Shown: positions 40,341 to 51,111, counted from the stretch's first letter. The stretch: 64,000 nt of DNA from Pelagibacteraceae bacterium AG-426-G02 (GCA_003213155.1 QCNQ01000001.1:62001-126000); one strand, 5' to 3'. Numbers and translations: made by a program. The notes: generated from the letters alone by a model not told the origin.

Positions 40341-41103
40341 CAGAATTTTTTAAATTTTTATTCTCAATAAGTTTTACTGAAAATATTGATAATTCATATA
40401 GAATTAATAAAGGTATCGCTAAACCAATTTGTGTTATGGGATCTGGGGGTGTGAGTAAAGCTGCAGCTGCAAATATAATAACCACAACATATTTTCTTCG
40501 TTTCTTTAAAAAATCAGAATCAACTAACCCTACCCTCGCTAATAAACTCAACACAACAGGTAATTGAAAACTTATGCCAAACGCAAATATAAGTTTCATT
40601 ACCAATGAAAGATATTCGTTTACTTTTGCTTCTAATTGAATTGGTAAATTTGTTGAAAGACCAGAACTTTCAAAAGATAAAAAGAATTTAATCGCTAGGG
40701 GCATTATTAAATAATAAACCAACATACCTCCTAGTAAGAATAAGATTGGGGTTAAAACTAAATAAGGTAAAATTGCAATTTTTTCATGTTTATAAAGACC
40801 AGGAGCAATAAATTTCCAAATCTGCATTAAAATAAATGGACAAGTAACAAAAAAAGCTGTGAAAAAAGATACTTTCAAATAGGTAAGAAAAGTTTCTTGT
40901 AAAGCTGTGAAAATTAATCGTCTATCAGTTCCATCATCTTTAACCGCTTGTGCATATGGTTCTACTAAAAAACCATAAAGATGTTCAGCAAAAAAATAAC
41001 ATCCTATAAAAAAGATTATTAGAAAAATAAAACTATGAATTAGTCTTTTTCTTAACTCAGCTAAATGACTTACAAAGCCACCTTCATTTTCGTCATGACT
41101 CAT
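40333..41103 (-). CDS. tatC: Sec-independent translocase TatC
   Basis: [23 protein letters not shown]...[25 protein letters not shown]. Confidence 0.96.
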   Translation of the reverse strand: MSHDENEGGFVSHLAELRKRLIHSFIFLIIFFIGCYFFAEHLYGFLVEPYAQAVKDDGTDRRLIFTALQETFLTYLKVSFFTAFFVTCPFILMQIWKFIAPGLYKHEKIAILPYLVLTPILFLLGGMLVYYLIMPLAIKFFLSFESSGLSTNLPIQLEAKVNEYLSLVMKLIFAFGISFQLPVVLSLLARVGLVDSDFLKKRRKYVVVIIFAAAALLTPPDPITQIGLAIPLLILYELSIFSVKLIENKNLKNSDA

Positions 41104-41306
41104 CTTTTTTTTCTTCTTTTTTTTTCTATTTTATTATCTTCAAGATCAATATTTGAGACTTCATTTTGAATATTATTGACATATTTTTTTGCAGAGCCGA
41201 TCCATGAACCAACTTTTTTGAGCATTATCGGAAAGTCCTTAGGTCCTAAGACTACAATAGCTATTGCAACTACAATTAAAATCTCAAACCAACCAATAGT
41301 AGGCAT
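41100..41306 (-). CDS. tatB: TatB, in frame with tatA in this sequence
   Basis: [46 protein letters not shown] at 41304-41306. Confidence 0.82.
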   Translation of the reverse strand: MPTIGWFEILIVVAIAIVVLGPKDFPIMLKKVGSWIGSAKKYVNNIQNEVSNIDLEDNKIEKKRRKKR

Positions 41307-41311
41307 GTGAT

Positions 41312-41513
41312 TTATTCTTTTTTTGTTCGAATCTTGATTATCGTCAGAAATATTTTTAGGTTCATTGTCATCAGTCACATCTGATGCCATACCCTTTTTA
41401 AAACTTTTTATTCCTTTTGCTACATCGCCCATAAGGCTAGAAATTTTTCCTCTACCAAATAATAATACCACAAGTATTACAACGATTGCTATTTGCCAAA
41501 TTCCAATGCTCAT
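41312..41513 (-). CDS. tatA: TatA; the stop is read through by a frame change at an A7 tract
   Basis: [41 protein letters not shown]; the track gives one 137-aa TatA-TatB fusion. A6 at 41318-41324 would give ...DSNKKE* six nt before the tatB ATG. Confidence 0.82.
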
Positions 41514-41563
41514 AGAAAACTTATAACCTTTTTATCAATAATTGAAAAGTCTAATTTGTAGGC

Positions 41564-42266
41564 TTAGTTCTTCTCATCCGAGTCAAGAGTGCTACTTAAC
41601 ATTTCATCAATATTTGAATAAATGTCCTCTTTTTTATCATCTTGTTTTTCTTTATAGAATTTTCCAGTACCAAAAATAGCGTTATCAATATTGGTACTAT
41701 CAATTAAACCTGCAGCTCCAAGTTCATCTACTGTTGGTAAATCAGATAATTTTTGCAAGTTAAAATGGCTTAAAAAGTCATCCGTCGTAACATATTGAAT
41801 AGGTCGACCAGGGACATTTTTTCGTCCACCAGGTTTAACCCAATTTAATTCCATTAAAATTTCTAATGTGTTTGTTCCAAAAGCTACACCTCTTATTTCC
41901 TCTATCTCTGCTCGAGTAACTGGCTGATGATAAACAATTATAGCAAGAGTTTCTATCGCAGCTTTTGATAATTTTTTTTCAACAGTTTTTTCTTGGGTCA
42001 TTAAATTTGAAAGATTAGGTGAGGTTCTAAAAGACCATTTTTTAGAAATGCAAACTAAGTTAATACCCCGATTTGAATATTCAGCTTGTAATTTTAACAA
42101 AATTTTTTCGACATCTGTTTTTTTAGATATCTTATTTTCAATAGTTTCAATATCTAATGGTTCTGCAGCAGCAAAAACAATTCCTTCAATTTCCTTTTCG
42201 ATTGAAGATAATTTAGTTGGAAAATTAATAATATTGTCTTTTTTTCTTAATCTTTTTTTTTATCAT
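41564..42266 (-). CDS. scpB: segregation and condensation protein B, frame change in an A9 tract after the ATG
   Basis: The track begins at an internal TTG (42100), but the same frame upstream encodes KRLRKKDNIINFPTKLSSIEKEIEGIVFAAAEPLDIETIENKISKKTDVEKIL. ATG at 42264-42266 overlaps the scpA TGA; A8 instead of A9 gives ATG ATA AAA AAA AGA TTA. Confidence 0.88.
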
Positions 42267-43006
42267 TTGTTTTCTTTTATATAAATATCATCAAAAAGGT
42301 TTTCTTGCTTTATGCTTAGGTTGCCCTCCTTGACCAACTCAAGAGACCCTGCAAATATTCCTGCTTTACCGGTTCGTTTGTATTTTGATCCACTTTTAAA
42401 ACTTTTCGGTATTAAATCATCTAATTTTTTCCAATCCATTAATTTTCCAAAAAAATCTTTTATAGTTTTTATACCTTCTTCTGTTGTAAAAACTGGTAAT
42501 TTTGGAATATTAATTCTCTGAAAATCTTTAGTCATAATTATAGTGGAATAGGTTTTCATGAGGTCAAATAAATTTAATTTATACTCACTATTGTAGATAG
42601 GCCTTATGCCTGCTCTCATACCTCTAGTTCTAATTTCTCTGCCTAATCTTTTTCTTTTAAGCATCTGTTCAGATAATAACCTTATTAATTCAAGTTTCTT
42701 AAGTTGAAGTTTTAATTTTTCAGCTACTTCTTGAACTTTAAATTCTTCTTCAGGGGTGCCTGGTAATAGTAATTTTGATTTTAAATATGCTAACCATGTT
42801 GCCATTAATAAGTATTCTGAAGCAATCTCTAAATTTAATTTTTTTTCTTGAGTAATAAAATCATGAAACTGATCTGCTAATTTTGTAATAGATATATCCT
42901 CAAGATTAACTTTTTGAGCTTTTGCTAGATCTAAAAGGACATCTAATGGACCATTATAGTTTTCAACATCTACTTTAAAAAGTTCAGAATCATTTTCAAT
43001 CATCAA
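42263..43006 (-). CDS. scpA: segregation and condensation protein A
   Basis: VDVENYNGPLDVLLDLAKAQKVNLEDISITKLADQF...LLMATWLAYLKSKLLLP. Confidence 0.95.
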   Translation of the reverse strand: MMIENDSELFKVDVENYNGPLDVLLDLAKAQKVNLEDISITKLADQFHDFITQEKKLNLEIASEYLLMATWLAYLKSKLLLPGTPEEEFKVQEVAEKLKLQLKKLELIRLLSEQMLKRKRLGREIRTRGMRAGIRPIYNSEYKLNLFDLMKTYSTIIMTKDFQRINIPKLPVFTTEEGIKTIKDFFGKLMDWKKLDDLIPKSFKSGSKYKRTGKAGIFAGSLELVKEGNLSIKQENLFDDIYIKENK

Positions 43007-43012
43007 TTAATA

Positions 43013-43960
43013 TTAACTTAAAATTTTGTAAAATTGTGATGTTTTTTTTACGAGAAAAGGATTTATCAATGGTGAATTATTTCCTACAATTTTCATTTCA
43101 TTTAAATTTCCATTACAATGTAAGGCTAAATTACAACCTGCACTAAACGTTTTGATTGTATTTTCTTTTAAATTACCCTTAAGACTTTTCATGGATAAAT
43201 CATCAGAAATTAGAATATCTTTAAAACCAATTTTATTGCGAATTAATTTAATAAATTTTTTTGAGTGAGTAACACAATTTTCTTTGTCAATTTGAGTAAA
43301 AATTATGTGAGCGGTCATTGCAAAAAAAGTTTTTTTATTTTTAAATGGAAGAAAATCTTTCTTAGTTAGATAACTCAATTTTTTATTTACCATTGGAGTA
43401 AAATGGTGACTGTCTACTTTTGCAAGACCATGTCCTGGGATATGCTTTATGACTGTCCCAATACCATTTTGATGAAAATAATTGATACAATAATCTCCTA
43501 TTTTAGATACAATTTTGGGATTATTGGAAAAAGATCTATTCCCAATGATATTTGATGCACCTTTAATTCTTAAATCTAAGACAGGGGAAGTATTAATATT
43601 AATACCAAGAGATTTTAATAAATATGAAGTTTTATCAATAAATAATTTATAATAAAATTTAAATTCATCTACATTTTTAACATATTTTTTTCCAAAAAAT
43701 TCTGAAGTCAAATTATCGAATGATATAATATTTTTTAACCGGTTAACTTTACCCCCTTCTTGATCAATTAAAATAGGATATTTTTTATCTTTAAATAATT
43801 TCCTTATGGACATGGTAAGTTTTAGAGTTTGATCAATATTTTTAATATTTCTTGTAAATAAGATAACTCCCCAAGGTTTATATTTTTTAAGAAATGACTT
43901 TTCTTTTGCTGAAAGTTTTGTTGATTTGATACCAACAATAAAAGATCGACGTTTATTCAT
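43013..43960 (-). CDS. nagZ: beta-N-acetylhexosaminidase (GH3)
   Basis: ILIDQEGGKVNRL, IKHIPGHGLAKVDSHH, ILISDDLSMKSL. Confidence 0.9.
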   Translation of the reverse strand: MNKRRSFIVGIKSTKLSAKEKSFLKKYKPWGVILFTRNIKNIDQTLKLTMSIRKLFKDKKYPILIDQEGGKVNRLKNIISFDNLTSEFFGKKYVKNVDEFKFYYKLFIDKTSYLLKSLGININTSPVLDLRIKGASNIIGNRSFSNNPKIVSKIGDYCINYFHQNGIGTVIKHIPGHGLAKVDSHHFTPMVNKKLSYLTKKDFLPFKNKKTFFAMTAHIIFTQIDKENCVTHSKKFIKLIRNKIGFKDILISDDLSMKSLKGNLKENTIKTFSAGCNLALHCNGNLNEMKIVGNNSPLINPFLVKKTSQFYKILS

Positions 43961-44216
43961 TATTTTCTAATAATTTCCAAAAATTAAATTTTTTCTTTTT
44001 TTTGTTGTTTGTTTGCTCAACGTATTCAATAATATTTTTCGTATCATCTTCTAAAATTGGTAATTTTTCTGAGTAAGTATTTATCTTATTTTCGATATTG
44101 TTGAGTGATCTATATGATTTTTTTTTATAGGCATCAGAAAAATAATATTTTGCTGTAAAAAAAATAAAAAGACCAATAATAAAAACAAAAATAATATATT
44201 TGATTTCTTTAAACAT
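43953..44216 (-). CDS. small single-TM protein downstream of argS (in-frame fusion in this sequence)
   Basis: MFKEIKYIIFVFIIGLFIFFTAKYYFSDAYKKK...FWKLLENNE; TAATG-type junction after the corrected argS stop. Confidence 0.65.
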   Translation of the reverse strand: MFKEIKYIIFVFIIGLFIFFTAKYYFSDAYKKKSYRSLNNIENKINTYSEKLPILEDDTKNIIEYVEQTNNKKKKKFNFWKLLENNE

Positions 44217-45950
44217 TACATTTTTTTCAGGAGCTGACACACCTACGATATTCATTCCAGATTTAATAACATTTGATATAAGTTTTAATAAAACTAATTT
44301 GTCATTTGATATCTTCTTATTCTCATTTATAAATCTTTTTTCAGGATTATCTTTTCCCAAGTTCCAGTAAGAATGAAAGAGAGAGGCTAGTTCATAAAGA
44401 TAAACAGGAATTCTATGTGGTTCTAGCTTCTTGCTAGATATTTCGATACACTTTGGCCACTCAGATATTTTTTTTAAAATATTTATTTCATGGTCAGAAT
44501 ATTCAAAATTATATTCATCAATCTTTAAATCTTTTTTTAAATCTATTTCCAAATGTCTAAAAACAGATGAAATTCGAGCATAACAATATTGTACATAATA
44601 CAAAGGATTGTCTTTTGATTTTTCAATTACATTATCAAAATCAAAATCGAGTTCGACATCATTACTTCTATTTAACATAATGAATCGAGTAGCATCTTTT
44701 CCAACTTCATTAATCAAATCATCAACAGTTATATAATCACCTTTACGTTTTGACATTTTAAATGGTTTTTTATCCTTTATAAGTTTTACAAGTTGACTAA
44801 CTTTACAAATAAGTTTTCCTTTAGAGTTTGATAAAGCATCAACAGAGGATGTAATTCTTTTAATATAACCCGCATGATCCGCACCTAAAATATTTATTAA
44901 GTAGTCAAACTTTCTATCCAATTTATTTTTATGGTAGGCAACATCACTGGCAAAATAAGTCCAAGCACCATCGGATTTTTGTAATGCTCTATCTTTGTCA
45001 TCACCAAAATCAGTTGATTTGAAAAGTAATTGTTCTCTTTCAACCCAATTATTATCATCCTCACCAGCTGGAGCTTTAATTTTACCTTTATAAACAAATT
45101 TATTTTTTTGAAGATTTTCTACTACTTTTTCAACTTCTTGATTAATCACTAATTTTTTTTCACTGACGAAATTATCGTGAATTATGCCAAGGCTACTAAG
45201 ATTTTTTTTTATTAATTTTATTGCCTCGTCTATAGACAGACTCGTTAATTGTTCAGATATTGCATCATAATTAGTAAAATCTATTTTTGGATTTGAAGAA
45301 ATGATATTATTTGCAAAAATAATCAAATATTCACCAGGATAAAGATCTTCATTATCTGTTGGAAAAGTTTCATTAAATTTGATTTCTCTTATTCTAAAAT
45401 ATACTGATTTTGTGAAATTAATTATCTGATTTCCATAGTCATTCACATAATATTCTTTAGTAACTTTATGATTATTAAATGATAAAACATTTGAAATTAC
45501 ATCTCCTAAAATGGCACCTCGGCAATGACCCACATGTAAAGGCCCTGTTGGATTAGCAGAAACAAATTCAATTAAATAATTTTTCTTTTGCTCATTTGTA
45601 TTTATTCCAAATGTTTTAGCGTTCTTAATAATTTCTTTTGAAAAATTTGTCCAAAACACAGGTTGAAATTTAATATTTATAAATCCAGGTTTTACGATTG
45701 ATACCTCTTTTATTGACTTGTCTTCATTTTCAATACTCTTTGCTAAGGTTTCAGCTAATTCCAAAGGGGGCTTTTGATTTATTTTTGACAAAACCATCGC
45801 AACATTTGTAGAAATGTCACAATTAAATTTCTCAGGTGGAATTTCGGTGTTTATTCCATCTAAATTATCTGGCAAAATTATTTTACCCTTTTTCGATAAA
45901 TCTAGAATAATCTTTTTTATTTTATCTAAGTATTGATCAAAAATGTTCAT
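44216..45950 (-). CDS. argS: arginyl-tRNA synthetase; native stop bypassed in this sequence
   Basis: FVSANPTGPLHVGHCRGAILGDVI, KMSKRKGDYITVDDLI; track ORF 43953..45950 continues into a TM protein because of A7 at 44221-44227; A6 would give ...VSAPEKM*. Confidence 0.88.
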
Positions 45951-47065
45951 TTGATATCGTTATAAAGGTTGATAGCATATCTATCAGTCATACCAGAAAT
46001 AAAATCAGAAACTGATCGATATTTGTTTTTAGATAAATGTTCTTTTGAAATAAACTTTGCTGGATTTTTACTTATTTTGGTAAACAATTTTTTAATTATT
46101 AATTTACCTTTGTTATTTTTATTTAGCACATTCTTGTTATTGTACATTTTGGACCTTAAAAAATACCTAATTTCATTATCAGAATTTTTAATTTTATCAG
46201 AGAAATCAACCATAAGAAAATCAGTTTTATTCAAATCATTTCTACTTTTAATTTTATTTTGATTAAGATTCTTGATGGTATTACTTATTAAATCTTTGAT
46301 CATTATGTCAATTGAATCTCTTATAATCTGGTAAGTTGCAATCTTGTAATTTTTTTTGTTAATCTTTTTTTTATATTTTCTATAAATATTTTTAAAAAAA
46401 TCTATTTCTACTAACTCTTCTAATCTGAATAGATTTGCTTTAATGCCATCTTGTATATCATGGTTATTATAAGCAATATCATCAGATATAGATGAAATTT
46501 GAGCCTCTAGTGATGGAAAGGTTTTAAAATTAATCATGTTTTTAAATTTTTTAACACCTATCAATTCATCAACTAAATGAAAATCTTCAACTGGACCATT
46601 GTGTTTTAAAAGTCCCTCTAATGTTTCAACAGAAAGATTTAAGCCACTAAATTTCAAATACTTATTTTCTAAAAACATAACAATTCTTAATGTTTGTAAA
46701 TTGTGATCAAACCCTCCATGAATGCTCATACATTCATTCAAAGCATCTTCACCTGCATGACCAAAAGGAGTGTGGCCCAAATCGTGCGCTAAACTGAGTG
46801 TTTCTGCTAAGTCCTCATTCAAACTGAAGTATCTAGCGATGGATCTTGCTATTTGAGCAACCTCCATAGAATGAGTAATTCGAGTTCTATAATGATCCCC
46901 TTCAGTATTAACAAATACCTGTGTTTTATGTTTCAATCTTCTAAATGAAGCGCTGTGAATAATACGATCTCTATCTCTTTGATAAGGTGATCTATATTTT
47001 GACAAAGATTCCTTAAATATCCTACCTTTACTTTTGAATTGACCTATCTTTGAGTATTTTTTCAT
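45947..47065 (-). CDS. dgt: deoxyguanosinetriphosphate triphosphohydrolase-like HD protein
   Basis: RDRDRIIHSASFRRLKHKTQVFV..DHYRTRITHSMEVAQIARSIAR, LAHDLGHTPFGHAGEDAL. Confidence 0.94.
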   Translation of the reverse strand: MKKYSKIGQFKSKGRIFKESLSKYRSPYQRDRDRIIHSASFRRLKHKTQVFVNTEGDHYRTRITHSMEVAQIARSIARYFSLNEDLAETLSLAHDLGHTPFGHAGEDALNECMSIHGGFDHNLQTLRIVMFLENKYLKFSGLNLSVETLEGLLKHNGPVEDFHLVDELIGVKKFKNMINFKTFPSLEAQISSISDDIAYNNHDIQDGIKANLFRLEELVEIDFFKNIYRKYKKKINKKNYKIATYQIIRDSIDIMIKDLISNTIKNLNQNKIKSRNDLNKTDFLMVDFSDKIKNSDNEIRYFLRSKMYNNKNVLNKNNKGKLIIKKLFTKISKNPAKFISKEHLSKNKYRSVSDFISGMTDRYAINLYNDIK

Positions 47066-47115
47066 CCTTTAAAATAAAATATTAAGTATTATATTACTAA
47101 TACCAGTGATCAATT

Positions 47116-47433
47116 ATGATTAAAGAAATTAAATTTACTGATAAAGCACTAAAACAGATCAATGTTTTGCTCTCTAAAAAAGATAAAGGGTCTTTTTTTA
47201 GAATCGCTATTAAAGGTGGTGGTTGTTCAGGATTTCAATACGAATTCACTTTTGATAAAGAAAAATCAAAAGATGATTTAAACTTTGAAAATATTTTAAT
47301 TGATAAAACTTCAGCAGATTTATTAAAAGGCTCTGAAGTTGATTATGTTTCAGAATTAATTGGTGAACAATTTAAGATAACAAATCCACAAACTAAGTCA
47401 TCTTGTGGTTGTGGTGTTTCTTTTTCTCTTTAA
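47116..47433 (+). CDS. HesB/IscA/ErpA-family Fe-S cluster insertion protein
   Basis: FRIAIKGGGCSGFQYEFTFD...SSCGCGVSFSL. Confidence 0.94.
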   Translation: MIKEIKFTDKALKQINVLLSKKDKGSFFRIAIKGGGCSGFQYEFTFDKEKSKDDLNFENILIDKTSADLLKGSEVDYVSELIGEQFKITNPQTKSSCGCGVSFSL

Positions 47434-48209
47434 TGATTATTTCTTCATGGAATGTAAATTCTGTGAGAGCTCGTATTGATAATATTAAAAGTTATCTCTT
47501 AAAATATAAACCAGATATCCTAATGATGCAGGAAATCAAAACAGAGGATGTAAACTTTCCCTATGATGATTTTTCAGCAATGGATTATGAAAGTCACGTA
47601 TTCGGCCAAAAAAGTTATAATGGGGTTGCTATTATATCTAAAGGTAAATTAAAAAATATTAAAACTGACTTAATTAAAGATAAATTAAAGCAATCAAGAA
47701 TAATTTCAGCTGAACTGGAGTATAAAAAGAAAAATATTCAATTAATAAACATTTATACACCTAATGGAAATCCTGTAGATACGGATAAATATAAATACAA
47801 GAAACAATGGTTGGATGATTTAATTAAACAATTAAAGAATTTAAGTAAAAAAAATTCAAATATTATTCTTGCTGGAGATTTTAACATTATTCCAGCAGCT
47901 GAAGATGTTTATAATCCAAAAAGTTTTGAGGATGATGCTCTGTTTAGATTAGAAATAAGAAAAAAATTAAGAGAAATGATCAACCTTGGTTTTAGTGATG
48001 TCTATAGACATTTTAATGAAACTAAGGAAGGTTATACCTTTTGGGACTACATGAGAGGTGCTTGGCAAAAAAATAATGGGATGCGAATTGATCACTTCTT
48101 AGTTTCAAATTCTTTAATTGATCAAATTAAAGGTATAAATATTAATAAAGATCCAAGAGGTCGTGAAAAACCTTCAGATCATACACCGATTGAGATAACT
48201 TTAGCTTAG
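47433..48209 (+). CDS. xth: exodeoxyribonuclease III
   Basis: MIISSWNVNSVRARIDNIKSYL...DILMMQEIKTED..NIILAGDFNIIPAAEDV; start adjusted from the track's 47403. Confidence 0.94.
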   Translation: MIISSWNVNSVRARIDNIKSYLLKYKPDILMMQEIKTEDVNFPYDDFSAMDYESHVFGQKSYNGVAIISKGKLKNIKTDLIKDKLKQSRIISAELEYKKKNIQLINIYTPNGNPVDTDKYKYKKQWLDDLIKQLKNLSKKNSNIILAGDFNIIPAAEDVYNPKSFEDDALFRLEIRKKLREMINLGFSDVYRHFNETKEGYTFWDYMRGAWQKNNGMRIDHFLVSNSLIDQIKGININKDPRGREKPSDHTPIEITLA

Positions 48210-49199
48210 AGATTTTATTTTATTAACCAATTCTTCATTAATATTTCGAGGGCCTTTATCTAATCTATTCTTGTGTCTTCTTTCACCTGGAAGTCTAACC
48301 CCATCAAAAGATTTCATTTTATCAAAAAATTCATCTGCATGTTTTTGCCAATTTGTTCCTGAAGTTTTGTCAGGTGAAATTGCAATGATAAATTCTCCCC
48401 CGCTTGGTGGTCCACCATCATTATTATCTTTAGCTGCTGTTTCAAAACTAAAATTATCACCAACCAAAGCACCAGCCATTAACTCAACCATCATTGCTAT
48501 TGCTGAACCTTTGTAACCACCAAAAGGAAGTAATACACCACCATCTGCAATTGCGCCTGGATCAGTAGTCTCTTTACCATCTTTAGTTAAACCAGTTCCA
48601 AGTGGAACTTTGTGCCCTTCTCTTTTTGCAACTTGAACTTCTCCCATTGCCATTGATGCTGTGGCCATATCGTAAACAACTGGAGTTTTGCCAGGTCGTG
48701 GCCAAGCAAATGAAATCGGATTTGTACCAAACAATGGTTTGATTGCACCAGCAGGTGCTACAGCAGGTTTGTAAGATGTGCAAGCAAAGGCAACCAAACC
48801 TTCCTCTGCTAACTTTTCTGTTTCAGGCCACATCGCTGCCATGTGATGAGAATTATTTATTGCTAGCACTGCTACACCATTTTCTTTTGCAGCTTTAGCT
48901 AATTCAGGCAACCCTTTATTTAAAACTACTGGTGCTAAACAATTATTGCCTTGAACTTTTATAACTGATGAAGAAATTTTTTTAATTTCAGGCTTTCCTT
49001 TACCATTAATTTTTCCGCTTTTTAAACCACTCACATATGCAGGTAATCTAAACAAACCATGTGATAAAGATCCATCCCTTTCGGCATTTCTAATCAGGTC
49101 AGACAGAATAGAAGCTGTTTCATCATCACAACCATTAGCTAGTAAAGTTTTTTTAGCTAAATCAAAAATTTCATCTAATGTCAGGGAAACTGTACTCAT
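48201..49199 (-). CDS. malate/L-lactate dehydrogenase family (Ldh_2) oxidoreductase
   Basis: NAERDGSLSHGLFRLPAYVSGLKSGKI, AINNSHHMAAMWPETEKLA, FGTNPISFAWPRPGKTPVVYDMATASMAMGEV. Confidence 0.92.
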   Translation of the reverse strand: MSTVSLTLDEIFDLAKKTLLANGCDDETASILSDLIRNAERDGSLSHGLFRLPAYVSGLKSGKINGKGKPEIKKISSSVIKVQGNNCLAPVVLNKGLPELAKAAKENGVAVLAINNSHHMAAMWPETEKLAEEGLVAFACTSYKPAVAPAGAIKPLFGTNPISFAWPRPGKTPVVYDMATASMAMGEVQVAKREGHKVPLGTGLTKDGKETTDPGAIADGGVLLPFGGYKGSAIAMMVELMAGALVGDNFSFETAAKDNNDGGPPSGGEFIIAISPDKTSGTNWQKHADEFFDKMKSFDGVRLPGERRHKNRLDKGPRNINEELVNKIKSLS

Positions 49200-49241
49200 C
49201 CCATTATTAGATATTATTTATAACTAAAGATCAATTTCTAA

Positions 49242-50294
49242 TTAACAACCTTTGAAAGATTTTGACATATTGCCAATTAAATCAAAATATAAATCCTTAC
49301 CTGGATCAAGTGTAGCTCCTAATGGATCGATTACACCTGTTGCAACATTAGTATCTTTTGCTACAGCTTTAATAATATCAGGATTAAATTGAGGCTCTGA
49401 AAATATACAACTAACTTTATCATGCTCAATTACCTCTCTGATTTCAGCTAATTGCTCAGCACCCGGCATAACGTCTGTATTTACTGTAAATGCTCCAAGA
49501 ATATTTATCCCAAATCTTTTTTCAAAGTATTGATAGGCGTCATGGAAGACTACTGATTTAAAATCTTTATTTAATTCAGACTTAACTTTTTTTGTAAGTT
49601 TATCTAAATCGTTATGAGCTTTTTTTAAATTTGCTTTATATTTAGCCTCATTTTTTTGATCATTTTCGATTAAGTGCTCAGCCATCTCGCTTAAAATTAC
49701 TTTTGCATTCATAGGATCTAACCAGATATGTGGATCAAATTCGCCATGTGCATGTCCTTCATGACCATGCTCATCGTGACCATCTGTTTTATGCTCATCG
49801 TCATGTCCGTGTTCATCATGACCATGTTCTTTTTCCTTTTTATCATGATCGTGATCGTCATGATCATCCTCTTTTTTTGCATGATCATCATGATCGTCTT
49901 CTTTATGACCATGATCATGCTCTTCAAAAATATTTCTTTCTCTAAATTTAAGTTTAGTTAAACCTTTAATTTCCATTAATTCAATTTTTTCAGCTTTTTT
50001 TGCAATAGTTTTTAATGGTTTTTCTAAGAAACTTTCTATGTCCTCTCCTACCCAAAATATAATATCTGCATTTTGAATCATTTTTGCATGTGATGGTTTA
50101 AGAGCAAATCCATGTGGTGAAGCATAACCATCAACGATTAAATCTGGTTTACCAACACCATCCATTAAATAACTTGCAAGAGAATGGATTGGTTTAATTG
50201 TTGCAACTACTTTAATTTCAGCGTTTGCTGGCACAAAAATTGTTAAGAATGATAATATTGATAGGATTAATGGTAATTTCTTTATGTTTTTCAT
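49242..50294 (-). CDS. znuA: zinc ABC transporter substrate-binding protein
   Basis: IKPIHSLASYLMDGVG, His-rich loop, FDPHIWLDPMNAKVIL, VFHDAYQYFEKRFG; start moved to ATG at 50292-50294 (MKNIKKLPLILS). Confidence 0.94.
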   Translation of the reverse strand: MKNIKKLPLILSILSFLTIFVPANAEIKVVATIKPIHSLASYLMDGVGKPDLIVDGYASPHGFALKPSHAKMIQNADIIFWVGEDIESFLEKPLKTIAKKAEKIELMEIKGLTKLKFRERNIFEEHDHGHKEDDHDDHAKKEDDHDDHDHDKKEKEHGHDEHGHDDEHKTDGHDEHGHEGHAHGEFDPHIWLDPMNAKVILSEMAEHLIENDQKNEAKYKANLKKAHNDLDKLTKKVKSELNKDFKSVVFHDAYQYFEKRFGINILGAFTVNTDVMPGAEQLAEIREVIEHDKVSCIFSEPQFNPDIIKAVAKDTNVATGVIDPLGATLDPGKDLYFDLIGNMSKSFKGC

Positions 50295-50311
50295 ATGTTG
50301 TATATTTAAAT

Positions 50312-50344
50312 TGTTATAATATAACACTATGTAATAATATAACA
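50312..50344. promoter_or_regulatory. two tandem Zur boxes in the znuA/znuC divergent promoter
   Basis: TGTTATAATATAACA (50312-50326, palindromic, fits TGTTATAnTATAACA) and TGTAATAATATAACA (50330-50344, one mismatch), 18-bp spacing. Confidence 0.88.
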
Positions 50345-50364
50345 CTTATTAGTCAAGAAATAAA

Positions 50365-51111
50365 ATGAGCACTGATCAAAATATATTGGTAAAATTAAAT
50401 GATGCTGGTTTACAGTTGAACAACAAATGGTTAGTCAAAGGAGTCTCACTACAAGTTGAGAAAGGTAAAATAGTTACTCTTATAGGTCCAAATGGATCAG
50501 GAAAAAGCACAACAGCTAAAATTGCTTTAGGTATTTACAAAAAAATTGATGGTTCAGTTGAAAAATATACCCATAAAGTTGGATATGTCCCGCAGAAAAT
50601 CTCAATTGATTGGACGTTACCGCTAAGAGTAAATGATTTCATGGTATTAACTGAAAGTCTTAATAAAGAGACAATTGATGAAGCTTTGTCTTTAACTGGT
50701 GTCATTCATCTTAAAGATAAAAATTTAGGAGATTTATCTGGTGGTGAGTTTCAAAGAGTTTTACTTGCAAGAGCTATATCAAAAAAACCAGAGCTATTAG
50801 TACTAGATGAACCAGTACAGGGAGTAGATTTTACTGGTGAAATTGCTTTATACGAACTAATTAAGAAAATTTCTGATGAATTAAGTTGTGGTATCTTATT
50901 GATTTCTCATGATCTACACACTGTGATGGCAGCTACTGACCATGTTGTCTGTTTAAACGGTCATGTTTGTTGCTCAGGTTCTCCAATGGATGTTGCAAAA
51001 AATAATGAATATAAAGCTTTATTTGGTGAACAAGCTTCTCAAATATTATCAAGATATGAACATAAGCACGATCATATTCATACAGATGAAGGTGAAATTA
51101 AAAAAAATTAG
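50365..51111 (+). CDS. znuC: zinc ABC transporter ATP-binding protein
   Basis: VTLIGPNGSGKSTTAKIALGIY, LSGGEFQRVLLARAI, LLVLDEPVQGVD; His-rich C-terminus. Confidence 0.94.
   Translation: MSTDQNILVKLNDAGLQLNNKWLVKGVSLQVEKGKIVTLIGPNGSGKSTTAKIALGIYKKIDGSVEKYTHKVGYVPQKISIDWTLPLRVNDFMVLTESLNKETIDEALSLTGVIHLKDKNLGDLSGGEFQRVLLARAISKKPELLVLDEPVQGVDFTGEIALYELIKKISDELSCGILLISHDLHTVMAATDHVVCLNGHVCCSGSPMDVAKNNEYKALFGEQASQILSRYEHKHDHIHTDEGEIKKN

Noticed and set aside
49718-49961. Met/Ile- and His-rich ORFs in three frames
   Set aside because: By-products of the repetitive CATGATCATGA-type codons of the ZnuA histidine-rich loop.
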